This document shows, in pieces, positions 52,442 to 61,274 of a stretch of DNA of 64,000 nt. The stretch is from Bog-113 sp965226755 (lineage in GTDB: Bacteria > Acidobacteriota > Terriglobia > Bryobacterales > Bryobacteraceae). The notes beneath the pieces are model-generated. The model was given only the letters and a program-made list of their open reading frames with translations. It had not been told where the DNA came from and searched no databases. The stretch's first letter is position 1. Each line of letters opens with the position of its first letter. The position numbers and the translations under genes were made by a program. Where the stretch lies: the NCBI GenBank assembly GCA_965226755.1, contig CBDDDT010000003.1, positions 1,550,001 to 1,614,000 on the forward strand. The letters are read 5' to 3'.

Positions 52442-54000
52442 CCAGGGTGTTCGATTTTACGGGATGGAGCGCCCGGGGCCGCATTTGGTCCGCGGCGCAC
52501 GATGTACAGGTCATGGCCATTGAAGTCGATCACGCGGTCATAAGAAGCGATGGCGGCCGCATCCGGCGCCGTCTTCATCATGGCGGGGCGATCAACCCAT
52601 ATAGTCCGGTCGTGATACATCAGTTGAATCATCATAAACGGCCCCCAGGAATCATCCGGATAGCGGCAGCGGAGAAGCAAAATCCGGGCGCCGCGCGGCA
52701 AAGGCTCATTCAATCGCATCACGTCCGCGTGCGTGTCCTGCACATATTGAACCGCCCGGTCCGTCACGGCAAGCATGGTCTGAGGGTCGATGTTGCGTCC
52801 CAGCGGAAGGAGAATCGCGATACAGGCGAACAGGACTATGCGCTCCGGCTCCCAGGCGTTAGGCGGCAGCGGAGGACGATTCCAGAGCACGCGCCAGAGC
52901 CAGTCGCGGCCTTCGACCAGCGCGGATCCCAGATAGAGGGCGATGCCCGCCATAGGCAGGTACATGACGAAAAAGCCGCGGTAAGGGATGAAGATGATGG
53001 GCAACGGCGTGAGCAGCGCGAACCAAGCGAAGAACCAGAGAGGTTTCTTACGCGTGATGGCGGCGACCGCGAACAGGGCGCCGTAGAAAAGCACGACTTC
53101 CGAGGTGTTGAAGCTCGATTGGTACAGCAGCTCGGAAAGCAACCCGCGCTCATTCTGAAAGAAACGGCGGATGGTGAACGAGGGCGTGTAGAGCTGTTGG
53201 GCGTAGAGGACGCTTCCCGGCTGCCGCTTGCCCCAGAAAGCGAGCAGGGCGAGCAGCAGCGTGAACGCGGGGATGCGGCCGTTGCGCCAGATCCAACGGG
53301 CCGTTTCGCGGAGGCGTGACGGCGGGTGATAAATCCATTCGTAGAGGAGGAATAATCCGGGGAGGACAGCGGCCATTTCCTTGGCGTTCAGGGCGGCGAC
53401 GAACAGCGCCACGACGGCTGCAACCTGCGGCCATCTCCATCGGCTGCCGGCTTGCCGGACTCGCACGTAGTACCAAAGCGTGAGCAGCGTGAAGGAAGTA
53501 CACAGGACGTCATAACAAGTTCCATTGCTCATGTACATCTGCCGGAGATGTCCGTGGAAGGTGTACAGCAATGCCGAGATCACGCCGGCTTCCGCGCTGC
53601 GGGTCAGCTTTCGGCCTAGCAGGTAGACCAAAAACAAGTTCACGAGCATCAGCGCGTAGGTGACGCCGCGGAAAGCTCCCGGACGCCATCCAAATAACGC
53701 GTAACAGAGCCGGTAATAAGCCGCGCCGGACGGGCGGTAAAACGTTGTGAATGGGACCAGATTCCCGAGGAGAAACTTCGAAAGCGGCGGGCTCCACGCG
53801 AAATGGAGGTTCATTACGTCATCGTTGTCGAAGCCGACGAACAACCCGGGCCAGGTGCAATAGAGGAAGAAACCGCCGACCAGAGCCGCTACGGCGCCGG
53901 CCGACAAACGGCTGGTCCATCGCGTCCGGGTGCGCCGGATCTCCGCCTGAGAAGTCGCGGAAATCATCAGGAGACGTTCTTGTAGACTGTAGTGTCGCAT
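52438..54000 (-). CDS. Polytopic glycosyltransferase-like membrane protein, paralogue-like second copy
   Basis: The 520-residue protein has ten or more hydrophobic segments. The N-terminal loop FVGFDNDDVMNLHFAW carries the acidic residues expected in GT-C enzymes and parallels the other copy's GYFRDDDLDTLAWA; both also share a YRPSG/FRPSG element soon afterwards (TFYRPSGAAYYRLCYALFG). A soluble tail (about 420-520, LLLRCRYPDDSWGPF) ends the chain. It likely uses a polyprenyl-linked sugar. The start is uncertain between ATG 54000 and an internal ATG at 53967. Its 5' end overlaps that of the divergent MFS gene. Confidence 0.72.
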   Translation of the reverse strand: MRHYSLQERLLMISATSQAEIRRTRTRWTSRLSAGAVAALVGGFFLYCTWPGLFVGFDNDDVMNLHFAWSPPLSKFLLGNLVPFTTFYRPSGAAYYRLCYALFGWRPGAFRGVTYALMLVNLFLVYLLGRKLTRSAEAGVISALLYTFHGHLRQMYMSNGTCYDVLCTSFTLLTLWYYVRVRQAGSRWRWPQVAAVVALFVAALNAKEMAAVLPGLFLLYEWIYHPPSRLRETARWIWRNGRIPAFTLLLALLAFWGKRQPGSVLYAQQLYTPSFTIRRFFQNERGLLSELLYQSSFNTSEVVLFYGALFAVAAITRKKPLWFFAWFALLTPLPIIFIPYRGFFVMYLPMAGIALYLGSALVEGRDWLWRVLWNRPPLPPNAWEPERIVLFACIAILLPLGRNIDPQTMLAVTDRAVQYVQDTHADVMRLNEPLPRGARILLLRCRYPDDSWGPFMMIQLMYHDRTIWVDRPAMMKTAPDAAAIASYDRVIDFNGHDLYIVRRGPNAAPGAPSRKIEHPG

Positions 54001-54012
54001 GTGGGCCCACGC

Positions 54013-55305
54013 ATGAAGTCCCCGCGCAAACTGCCCGGAATGATGTGGGTAGTGGCGGCGCTTCTGTTCCTGGCGACGGCGGTGAACTACCTGGACCGGC
54101 TGGCCCTCCCGATCGTCTCGCCGGACATTCGCCGCGAGTTCGGGATGACCGAGCAGGATTATGGACAGATCCTGACGCTGTTCTTTCTGGCGTACGCGAT
54201 TATGTACGCGGCGTCCGGGTATGTGGTGGACCGGCTCGGGTCAAAGCGCGGGTTTGCGTTGTTTATCTCGTTCTGGTCGATCGCCTCGATGCTGCACGGG
54301 GCCGCGACGGGGAAGTGGTCGCTGGGCTTCTACCGTTTTCTGTTGGGGCTTGGCGAACCGGGGAACTGGCCGGCGGCGGCGAAAGCGGTCAACGAATGGT
54401 TTCCGCCGCGATTCCGCGCGCTTGGCATCGGCATTTTCAACGCGGGGTCATCGCTCGGCTCAGCGATAGCTCCGCCCGCGGTGGCGTTCCTGACGCTCCG
54501 CTTCGGCTGGCGGTCGGCATTCGTGTTCACGGGCGCGGCGGGGCTCTTATGGCTGGCGGCCTGGCTCATCCTCTACGATTCGCCGCATCGAAGCCGGCTA
54601 ATCACGCAAGCGGAGTATGCGGAACTAAGCCGCGAGATCCCGCCCGCTTCGGAGACCAAGCCGGGAGGCGCTAGCCGGGTCGATTGGCGTGGCGTGCTGC
54701 GTACCCGAGCGTGCCGCACGCTGATCCTGGCAAGATTCTTTACCGATCCAGTTATCTACTTCGTGATCTTCTGGCTCCCCGAGTATCTGCATAAAGAGCG
54801 TGGGTTCAACACGGCCATGGTCGGGTGGTACGCATGGGTTCCGTATGTTTTCGGGGGCGCGGGTTACGTGGGAGGCGGTCTGCTCTCGTCATGGCTGATG
54901 CGCAAGGGGTGGTCGCTTCCGAGCGCGCGTAAAGCCGTGATGCTTTGGGGAGCGCTGCTGTTGCCTTCAGCGATTCTCGCCCCGCTGGTCCCGAATGCGG
55001 GTCTGGCGATTGCCGCGATCTGCCTGGTAACTGCCGGGCATGGTTTCTGGGTGGCGAATCTGCAAGCTCTTCCGGCCGATCTGTTTCCGGCGAAGGAGGT
55101 CGGAACGATAACGGGGTTTTCCGGCTCAGGCGGCGCCGTGGGCGGAATGATCGCGAACCTGGGCACTGGTTGGATCGTGCAGCACTTCAGCTACCTGCCT
55201 GTTTTTCTTATGGCGGGCTTGATGCATCCGCTCTCGGCCGCTATTATCTACGCGTCCTTGCCGAATCGGCTGTTTCCATCCGCGATTGCAGACTCGAAAC
55301 GCTAG
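54013..55305 (+). CDS. MFS transporter of the ACS (hexuronate/glucarate) type
   Basis: From ATG 54013 the 430-residue protein has twelve predicted helices. The first loop has the ACS signature NYLDRLALPIVSPDIRREFGMTEQDYG, the second YVVDRLGSKRGFALFIS, and GLGEPGNWPAAAKAVNEWFPPRFRALGIGIF is typical of ExuT-like proteins that import organic acids or uronates. A GTG at 53992 is an alternative start. The gene end overlaps the secreted unknown at 55244-56074 by 62 bp on the opposite strand. An intake role for sugar acids would fit the galactonate-dehydratase-like enzyme at 61271, but the genes are not adjacent. Confidence 0.88.
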   Translation: MKSPRKLPGMMWVVAALLFLATAVNYLDRLALPIVSPDIRREFGMTEQDYGQILTLFFLAYAIMYAASGYVVDRLGSKRGFALFISFWSIASMLHGAATGKWSLGFYRFLLGLGEPGNWPAAAKAVNEWFPPRFRALGIGIFNAGSSLGSAIAPPAVAFLTLRFGWRSAFVFTGAAGLLWLAAWLILYDSPHRSRLITQAEYAELSREIPPASETKPGGASRVDWRGVLRTRACRTLILARFFTDPVIYFVIFWLPEYLHKERGFNTAMVGWYAWVPYVFGGAGYVGGGLLSSWLMRKGWSLPSARKAVMLWGALLLPSAILAPLVPNAGLAIAAICLVTAGHGFWVANLQALPADLFPAKEVGTITGFSGSGGAVGGMIANLGTGWIVQHFSYLPVFLMAGLMHPLSAAIIYASLPNRLFPSAIADSKR

Positions 55306-56074
55306 CGACCTGGCCGCCGCCCACGGGAGTGAAATCGTAAAACGACATCTCCTCATGAATGGGGTGGTCCTTGACCAGCATGACCCGCGCATCTCCATCG
55401 ATCGTGATCAGGCTCGGGAGCCAGTTTTTATCGTCAAGGCGGGCCTGGTGGAGCCGCATGTGCGCGCCTGGACCAATGCGAGCGAGTATCCAGCCGATCG
55501 AAATGGTGTCGAGAACGTTAGCTTCGGCCTTGCTCCATTGCAGATCTTCCTTGTCGATCCAAAGTTTCGCTTCGATGTGCGAAAACATGGCGGCCCGGCT
55601 ATTATGTGCCTGGTAACCCGGCTTAGGCGTGCATTGGATGACGTAGTTGGACCGTCCGTCCAGGGTTTCCTCGCCCAATAACTTGAAGTCGAAAGCTTCC
55701 GGCACTTCGTCGAGGAATGCCTGCGACGTGCGATATTCATTCAGCCGCTTGGCTCGCTCTTCAGGACTTTCCGCGCGCCGCTTTTCCAGTTTCTCGCGCT
55801 CTTTGGCTTCCTGTTCCGGCGTGAGCGGCTTGCCCGCCCGGCTCACCGCGACTTCGTAGGGCACGCCGTTCACGACGAGTTCTTTGTCGGTCGAAACCTT
55901 GGGGACGCCGCCACTGCGTTCGGTGTCGCGTTCCATGTAGGTGTAGCGTGCGATGGCCTCGACGCGGTCACGCTGATAGTTCTCCAAAGATTTACGCACC
56001 AACTCTTCGGGCGGGACTGCCGCCAGCGGTCCGGCCGCGAAAAGCGTGACGAGAAAACAGGTCGCGGGTTTCAC
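55244..56074 (-). CDS. Exported hypothetical protein
   Basis: The 276-residue protein has a signal peptide (FLVTLFAAGPLAAV). A highly charged helical segment (about 85-120, EQEAKEREKLEKRRAESPEER) is followed by a beta-rich region (about 130-260) with NYVIQCTPKPGYQ, AAMFSHIEAKLWIDKEDLQW and ARIGPGAHMRLHQARLDDKNWL. This resembles the LolA/LppX-like or DUF4412-like fold seen in many acidobacterial outer-membrane-associated proteins. No enzymatic motif is visible. The 3' end overlaps the convergent MFS gene by 62 bp. Confidence 0.65.
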   Translation of the reverse strand: MKPATCFLVTLFAAGPLAAVPPEELVRKSLENYQRDRVEAIARYTYMERDTERSGGVPKVSTDKELVVNGVPYEVAVSRAGKPLTPEQEAKEREKLEKRRAESPEERAKRLNEYRTSQAFLDEVPEAFDFKLLGEETLDGRSNYVIQCTPKPGYQAHNSRAAMFSHIEAKLWIDKEDLQWSKAEANVLDTISIGWILARIGPGAHMRLHQARLDDKNWLPSLITIDGDARVMLVKDHPIHEEMSFYDFTPVGGGQVASVSSLQSRMETADSARTRR

Positions 56075-56141
56075 AACCTGAATAGGAGCAAGATTCGTGC
56101 CAAACCTAACGACACAAATGAAAAGGGGCAGAAATTCTGAA

Positions 56142-57425
56142 TCAATCTGTTAGTTCTTCAAATCGCGATCCGGAGCGAACGATGGTTTGATTCCGCTCGG
56201 GACCAGTGGAGATGCAGCCGACTTCGACGCCCATGCTTCGCTCCAGGAACTCGACGTAGCGTTGGGCGGCGGCCGGAAGTTCTTCCCAGCAGTGGGCGCG
56301 AGTTGTGTCCGAGTTCCAGCCGGGCATGCACTCATATACGGGCTGCGCCGCGGCGAGTTCCTCGCTCGTGGCGGGCATGAAGTCGATGACGCCGGACTCG
56401 TTGCGATAGCCCGTGCAAACCGGGATCTGTTCCAGATGGTCAAGCACGTCGAGTTTGGTGATCACCAGGCTGTCGAAGTTATTGATGAGGGCGGTGTACT
56501 TCAGCAGGGGCACGTCGAACCAGCCGCACCGCCGCGGCCGGCCGGTTACGGAACCGAACTCATTGCCGCGCCGGCGAATCTCGTCTCCCGCGGAATCCAG
56601 GACTTCGGTGGGAAAGGGGCCGCCGCCAACCCGGGTGATGTACGCCTTGGCGACGCCGATGATGCCGTCAATAAGCGTTGGCGCGACGCCGCTGCCGGTG
56701 CACGCGCCGCCCGCGGACGCGCTCGACGAGGTCACATAGGGGTAAGTCCCGTGGTCCAGGTCAAGCATGGTCGCTTGGGCGCCCTCGAAGAGAACGCGCT
56801 TGCCGTCGCGAATGGATTGGTTGATCAGAACGGCGGTATCGCAGACCATGGGCCGCATCCGTTCCGCCAAGCCCCGGTAGATGTCGCGCACTTCGGCCGA
56901 ATCGTAATCCGGCTCAATGCCGAAGGCGCGGAGCACGGTTTCGTGCTCGCTCGCCAGCGCGTCGAAGTGCGCCAGGAAGTGTTCGCGGTCCAACAGGCCG
57001 GCGACCCGAAGCCCGCGCCGGGCGGCCTTATCTTCGTAACAGGGACCAATTCCCCGCGATGTCGTGCCGATGAAGATCCGTTTCTCCATGGCGCGCTGGC
57101 CGGGGAACAAGACGTGCGCTCGGTTGCTGATCCGCAGCTGCGCCGGAACATCGATGCCCGCGGCAGTGAGCTGGTCAATCTCCGCGAACAGCGCGACGGG
57201 ATCGATCACCAGGCCGTTTCCGATCACAGCGAGCTTGCCGGGACGTAAAATCCCGCTCGGGATCAGCTTCAGCACGAATTTGCGGTCGCCGATCTGGATG
57301 GTGTGCCCCGCGTTGTGGCCGCCTTGGAAGCGCACGATCAGATCAAATTGATCCGCCAGAAGATCGACCAGCTTGCCTTTGCCTTCGTCGCCCCACTGCG
57401 ACCCCAGTATGATCAGGTTCCCCAT
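56142..57425 (-). CDS. purA: Adenylosuccinate synthetase
   Basis: ATG 57425 gives MGNLIILGSQWGDEGKGKLVD, the conserved N-terminal P-loop region; a TTG six bases upstream is unnecessary. The 427-residue enzyme converts IMP, Asp and GTP to adenylosuccinate in AMP synthesis. Further signatures are RFQGGHNAGHTI, FIGTTSRGIGPCYEDK, LFEGAQATMLDLDHGTYPYVTSS and RPRRCGWFD. Spacing upstream shows a TACAAT-like -10 region and AGGG before the ATG. It is divergent from the conserved unknown at 57475. Confidence 0.96.
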   Translation of the reverse strand: MGNLIILGSQWGDEGKGKLVDLLADQFDLIVRFQGGHNAGHTIQIGDRKFVLKLIPSGILRPGKLAVIGNGLVIDPVALFAEIDQLTAAGIDVPAQLRISNRAHVLFPGQRAMEKRIFIGTTSRGIGPCYEDKAARRGLRVAGLLDREHFLAHFDALASEHETVLRAFGIEPDYDSAEVRDIYRGLAERMRPMVCDTAVLINQSIRDGKRVLFEGAQATMLDLDHGTYPYVTSSSASAGGACTGSGVAPTLIDGIIGVAKAYITRVGGGPFPTEVLDSAGDEIRRRGNEFGSVTGRPRRCGWFDVPLLKYTALINNFDSLVITKLDVLDHLEQIPVCTGYRNESGVIDFMPATSEELAAAQPVYECMPGWNSDTTRAHCWEELPAAAQRYVEFLERSMGVEVGCISTGPERNQTIVRSGSRFEELTD

Positions 57426-57474
57426 GGCCAAACCCTTGATTGTAGCTCAGTTGGCTGTGTTACTCTGCTGACGT

Positions 57475-57936
57475 ATGCAGATCTCCGATGTCTTCGTCCA
57501 GCTCGGCGAAGACGCGTTCGGCCGGCTTCTCAAGAGCATTTCGATGGGGAAACTGAAAAGTTATCAGCTTTACGAGCGCTTCAAAACGCGGACGCACTTG
57601 GCGAAGCTGAATACAGACAACCTGCGCAAGGCCGCGCCCCGGCTGATGACGCGCCTGCGGGAGCACGATGAGGAACTGGCGACAGACATCTCGCAAGCGA
57701 TCCTCATCTCGCACTTCGACATGATCGTGGCTGTGCTGAATTTCCTCGGGATACCGCACGAAGAGGGATTTTTCGTGAAGGACCTGGATCCCGCGCCCCA
57801 TCTGACGGAAGGATGGAAGAACCGGGTTTTCCAGGAGTTTCAGGGCAAGTTTCCCGATTCGCTGCTGCTGTTTTATATCAATCACCTCGCCGTCGAGCTG
57901 GCCAACGAAGAGATCGTTTTCGTTCCGGCCGCCTGA
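57475..57936 (+). CDS. Conserved hypothetical protein preceding pheS
   Basis: The 153-residue, mostly helical cytoplasmic protein (MQISDVFVQLGEDAFGRLLKS) has no recognised domain. Conserved-looking positions include a central acidic helix (LREHDEELATDISQAILISHFDMIV) and a C-terminal ELANEEIVFVP. I know similar small proteins in other acidobacterial genomes only as unassigned. It ends 12 bp before pheS on the same strand and may be cotranscribed with it. No link to tRNA charging is evident in the sequence. Confidence 0.6.
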   Translation: MQISDVFVQLGEDAFGRLLKSISMGKLKSYQLYERFKTRTHLAKLNTDNLRKAAPRLMTRLREHDEELATDISQAILISHFDMIVAVLNFLGIPHEEGFFVKDLDPAPHLTEGWKNRVFQEFQGKFPDSLLLFYINHLAVELANEEIVFVPAA

Positions 57937-57948
57937 TCCGGAAGCGCC

Positions 57949-58968
57949 ATGGAAGCTTCTCTTGCGGAGCTGGAACAGAGCTCTTTGCGTTTAGTCGCGA
58001 TCGCCGCCACGGCCGAAGAGCTGGAGGCGATTCGCGTGCGCGTGCTCGGCCGGAAGGGCGCCCTGGCCGACGTCAGCAAAGACATGGGCAAGCTCGCGCC
58101 GGTTGAACGCGCCCGTGTCGGCAAGCTTCTGAATGCCGCCAAAACGGCGATCGAACAGGCTTTGGAGGCGCGCAAGGCAGGCTTTGAGAGCGCGGCTCTG
58201 GCCGCTCGGCTGGAAGCTGAGTGGATTGATCTCACGCTGCCCGCTTCGGGAGTGAAGCCGGGGAGTCTGCATCCGCTGACGCAAATTCAGCAGGAGATCG
58301 AAGACCTGTTCCGCTCCATGGGTTTCGCGGTTCTGGACGGACCCGAAGTGGAGGACGAGTACCACAACTTCGACGCGCTAAACATCCCTCCCGACCACCC
58401 TGCGCGCGACATGCAGGACACATTCTGGCTGGACGGGAGAAACCTGCTGCGCACCCACACTTCGCCGGTGCAGGTGCGCGGGATGGAGCGGCTGCCGCTT
58501 CCCCTGCGGATGATCGCGCCCGGACGGGTGTTCCGCAATGAGAGCGTGGACGCTTCGCACGAGCACACGTTCTACCAGGTGGAAGGCATGATGATCGACC
58601 GCAACGTTTCGGTCGGAAACCTGATTTATTTCATGCGGACTTTGCTCACGGCGGTGTTCCGGCGGTCGGTGACGGTTCGTCTGCGCCCCGGATTTTTCCC
58701 GTTCGTCGAGCCCGGTTTCGAGCTGGATATCGGCTGCCTGATTTGCGGCGGCGCGGGGTGCGCGGTTTGTAAACACTCCGGATGGGTGGAGCTATTGCCC
58801 TGTGGACTGGTGAATCCCAACGTTCTCCGCATGAGCAACATCGATCCGGACCGGTGGAATGGCTTCGCGTTCGGCCTGGGACTGACGCGGCTGGTGATGA
58901 TGCGCTACGCGATTGACGACATCCGGCTGCTGCAATCGGGCGACCTGCGGTTCTTGCAGCAATTCTAA
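57949..58968 (+). CDS. pheS: Phenylalanyl-tRNA synthetase alpha subunit
   Basis: The 339-residue protein has an N-terminal coiled-coil tRNA-binding region (about 1-95, ELEAIRVRVLGRKGALADVSKDM). The class II catalytic core follows: motif 2 GRVFRNESVDASHEHTFYQVEGMMID, and motif 3 GFAFGLGLTRLVMMRYAIDDIR. A Cys-rich insertion (CLICGGAGCAVCKHSGW) forms a metal-type site seen in some PheS lineages. It charges tRNA-Phe together with PheT, encoded 8 bp downstream. Confidence 0.97.
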   Translation: MEASLAELEQSSLRLVAIAATAEELEAIRVRVLGRKGALADVSKDMGKLAPVERARVGKLLNAAKTAIEQALEARKAGFESAALAARLEAEWIDLTLPASGVKPGSLHPLTQIQQEIEDLFRSMGFAVLDGPEVEDEYHNFDALNIPPDHPARDMQDTFWLDGRNLLRTHTSPVQVRGMERLPLPLRMIAPGRVFRNESVDASHEHTFYQVEGMMIDRNVSVGNLIYFMRTLLTAVFRRSVTVRLRPGFFPFVEPGFELDIGCLICGGAGCAVCKHSGWVELLPCGLVNPNVLRMSNIDPDRWNGFAFGLGLTRLVMMRYAIDDIRLLQSGDLRFLQQF

Positions 58969-58976
58969 GAGCGCCC

Positions 58977-61274
58977 ATGAAGTTTTCTTACGCGTGGATC
59001 AGAGAATTTGTCCCGGATCTGGACGTGGACGTGATCGAGCTCGAGAAGCTGATCACGGTGCGCACGGCGGAGTGCGAGGGCTTTGAGCGGATAGGGAAAA
59101 TGCTGGATGGAGCGCGAGTGGCGCGCGTGCTCACGGCCGAAAAGGTGGCGGGCACGCACATCACGAGAGCCACGGTGGATATCGGCGAGAGCGACCCTAT
59201 CACGGTGGCCTGCGGAGCGCCGAACTGCCGGGCGGGTCTGCAGACCGTCTGGGTTCCGATCGGCCGCAAAGTCATTCAGGGCGTGGAGAGCAACGGCATG
59301 CTGGCGAGCGCCCAGGAACTCGATCTGGGACGCGACCATACCGGCATCATCGAGTGGCGTGGAACGACCATCGATATCGGGCCGGACGTGGTGATCGTCA
59401 TCGATAACAAGTCTTTGACGCATCGTCCCGATCTTTGGGGGCATGTGGGGATGGCGCGCGAAGTGGCGGCCATCACCGGGAATGCGCTGCGTGATCCGGC
59501 GGATTTGGCGCTCTTGCCGGAGCGCGCGGAGAGCCCGATGGTCCGGGTGGATGACTTCCATCTTTGCCCGCGCTTCAGCGCCGTCGCGTTCGAAAACGTC
59601 CGCGTCGGCCCGTCGCCATATTGGCTGCAATACCGGCTTACCGCTGCCGGTCTGAACCCGATCAACAACATCGTCGACATCACCAACTACGTGATGGCCG
59701 AGATCGCGCAGCCCATGCACGCGTTTGACCGGGACAAACTGCGCGGGGATCAGCTGATTGTGAGGGCGGCTTTCGAAGGCGAGCCGCTGGCCGCGCTGAA
59801 CGATGAGGATTACACGCTGACCCCGGCGTGCGGCGTCGTGGCGGACGCGGAAGGCGCGATTTCAATCGCCGGCGTCATTGGCGGACGGGGGAGCGCAATT
59901 TCGGAATCGACCACGAACGTCGTTTTTGAGAGCGCGAACTGGAACGCGGGCCGTATCCGCCGGGTGTCGTCCGCGCTGAAGCTGCGCACCGACGCGTCGA
60001 TGCGATTTGAAAAGGCGCAGGATCCGGCCAACACGGTTCGCGCCCTGGCGCGCGCGGTGGCGCTCATGAAAGAAATTTGCCCCGACGCCCGGGTGGCGGG
60101 CGGGCTTACGGACGTGCACGAAACGCTGCCCCGTCCGGAAACCATTCGCTTGCGGCTGGATATGGTCGATCGGAAACTGGGCCGCGTCGTTTCCCCGCAG
60201 CGCGTGCGGGACATTCTGGAGAGGCTCGCGTTCCACGTGGAGAACTCCGGCGGCGGCGCGTTCGCGGTGACGGTTCCTTCGTGGCGCGCCACCAAAGACG
60301 TCAGCGCGGCGGACGATCTGGTGGAGGAAGTGGGCCGCATGATCGGCTATGACACCATCGAACCCGCGCCGCCGATGGTCGCATGCACCGTGCCCCCGGA
60401 TAACCCGGAGCGAGGCTGGCATCGCGAGCTGCGGGCGCTTTTAACGGCCCGCGGGTACACCGAGGTTTACAACTACTCCTTCCTCAGCGACGCGCAGGCC
60501 GAACGGTTTCAACTATCGCCTGGCGATCAGGTGCGGGTATTGAACCCAATAGCGTCGGATCAGAACATTCTGCGCTCATCACTGATCCCCGGCATTTTTG
60601 CGAACTTGGAGCTGAACGCGAAACACTTCCCGTCTTTTCGCTTGTTTGAGATTGGGCGCGAGATTCACAACCAGGCGCCGGCGTTGCCGAAGGAGGTTAC
60701 ACATCTGGCGGCCGCGCTCTACGCGTCGGAAGGCGACGGCAGCACCGGGCTGTTCGAGCTGAAGCGCGTGGCGGAGTCGGTCGCGCCCGGCGTTCGCATT
60801 CGGCCGACAGGTGAAGTTTTCAGTTTTGAACATCCGGCGCGCACGGCAAACGTGCTGGCCGGAGACATCGTCGTGGGGCGGTTGTTTGAGCTGAGCCCGA
60901 CTTTGATCGCGGGCCGCGCCGCGATCCTGGACCTGAATCTCGATCGCATCTTCGGGCGCGACACGGAGGTAAGGAAGTATGCGCCCGTCCAGCGCTTCCC
61001 CTCGAGCGCCTTCGATCTGTCCGTCGTGACGCCCAACCGGCATCCAGCGGGAGATATGGAAGATGCGCTGCGCAATTTCGCGGATCCGCTGCTCAAGAAC
61101 GTGGAATATCTGCGCGAATACCACGGGCCGCGGGTCCCCGAAGGCATGAAGAGCATTTCGTACCGGTTCACCGTGGGCGCCGCCGACCGCACGCTTTCCT
61201 CTGATGAGGTGAATGCGGTGCGCGCCGGGATCATCAATTTAATATCTAAATTGGGATTTGAGACGAGAGTATGA
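58977..61274 (+). CDS. pheT: Phenylalanyl-tRNA synthetase beta subunit
   Basis: The 765-residue protein has the expected order: N-terminal B1 region (SYAWIREFVPDLD), EMAP/tRNA-binding-like fold (about 40-150, ITVACGAPNCRAG), B3/4 editing domain (FSAVAFENVRV through ESANWNAGRIRRVSSAL), B5 domain, and a C-terminal anticodon-binding FDX-ACB domain (about 665-765, FPSSAFDLSVVTPN, then SISYRFTVGAADRTLSSDEV). It forms the alpha2-beta2 enzyme with PheS. Its TGA overlaps the ATG of the downstream enolase-superfamily gene by 4 bp (ATGA). Confidence 0.96.
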   Translation: MKFSYAWIREFVPDLDVDVIELEKLITVRTAECEGFERIGKMLDGARVARVLTAEKVAGTHITRATVDIGESDPITVACGAPNCRAGLQTVWVPIGRKVIQGVESNGMLASAQELDLGRDHTGIIEWRGTTIDIGPDVVIVIDNKSLTHRPDLWGHVGMAREVAAITGNALRDPADLALLPERAESPMVRVDDFHLCPRFSAVAFENVRVGPSPYWLQYRLTAAGLNPINNIVDITNYVMAEIAQPMHAFDRDKLRGDQLIVRAAFEGEPLAALNDEDYTLTPACGVVADAEGAISIAGVIGGRGSAISESTTNVVFESANWNAGRIRRVSSALKLRTDASMRFEKAQDPANTVRALARAVALMKEICPDARVAGGLTDVHETLPRPETIRLRLDMVDRKLGRVVSPQRVRDILERLAFHVENSGGGAFAVTVPSWRATKDVSAADDLVEEVGRMIGYDTIEPAPPMVACTVPPDNPERGWHRELRALLTARGYTEVYNYSFLSDAQAERFQLSPGDQVRVLNPIASDQNILRSSLIPGIFANLELNAKHFPSFRLFEIGREIHNQAPALPKEVTHLAAALYASEGDGSTGLFELKRVAESVAPGVRIRPTGEVFSFEHPARTANVLAGDIVVGRLFELSPTLIAGRAAILDLNLDRIFGRDTEVRKYAPVQRFPSSAFDLSVVTPNRHPAGDMEDALRNFADPLLKNVEYLREYHGPRVPEGMKSISYRFTVGAADRTLSSDEVNAVRAGIINLISKLGFETRV

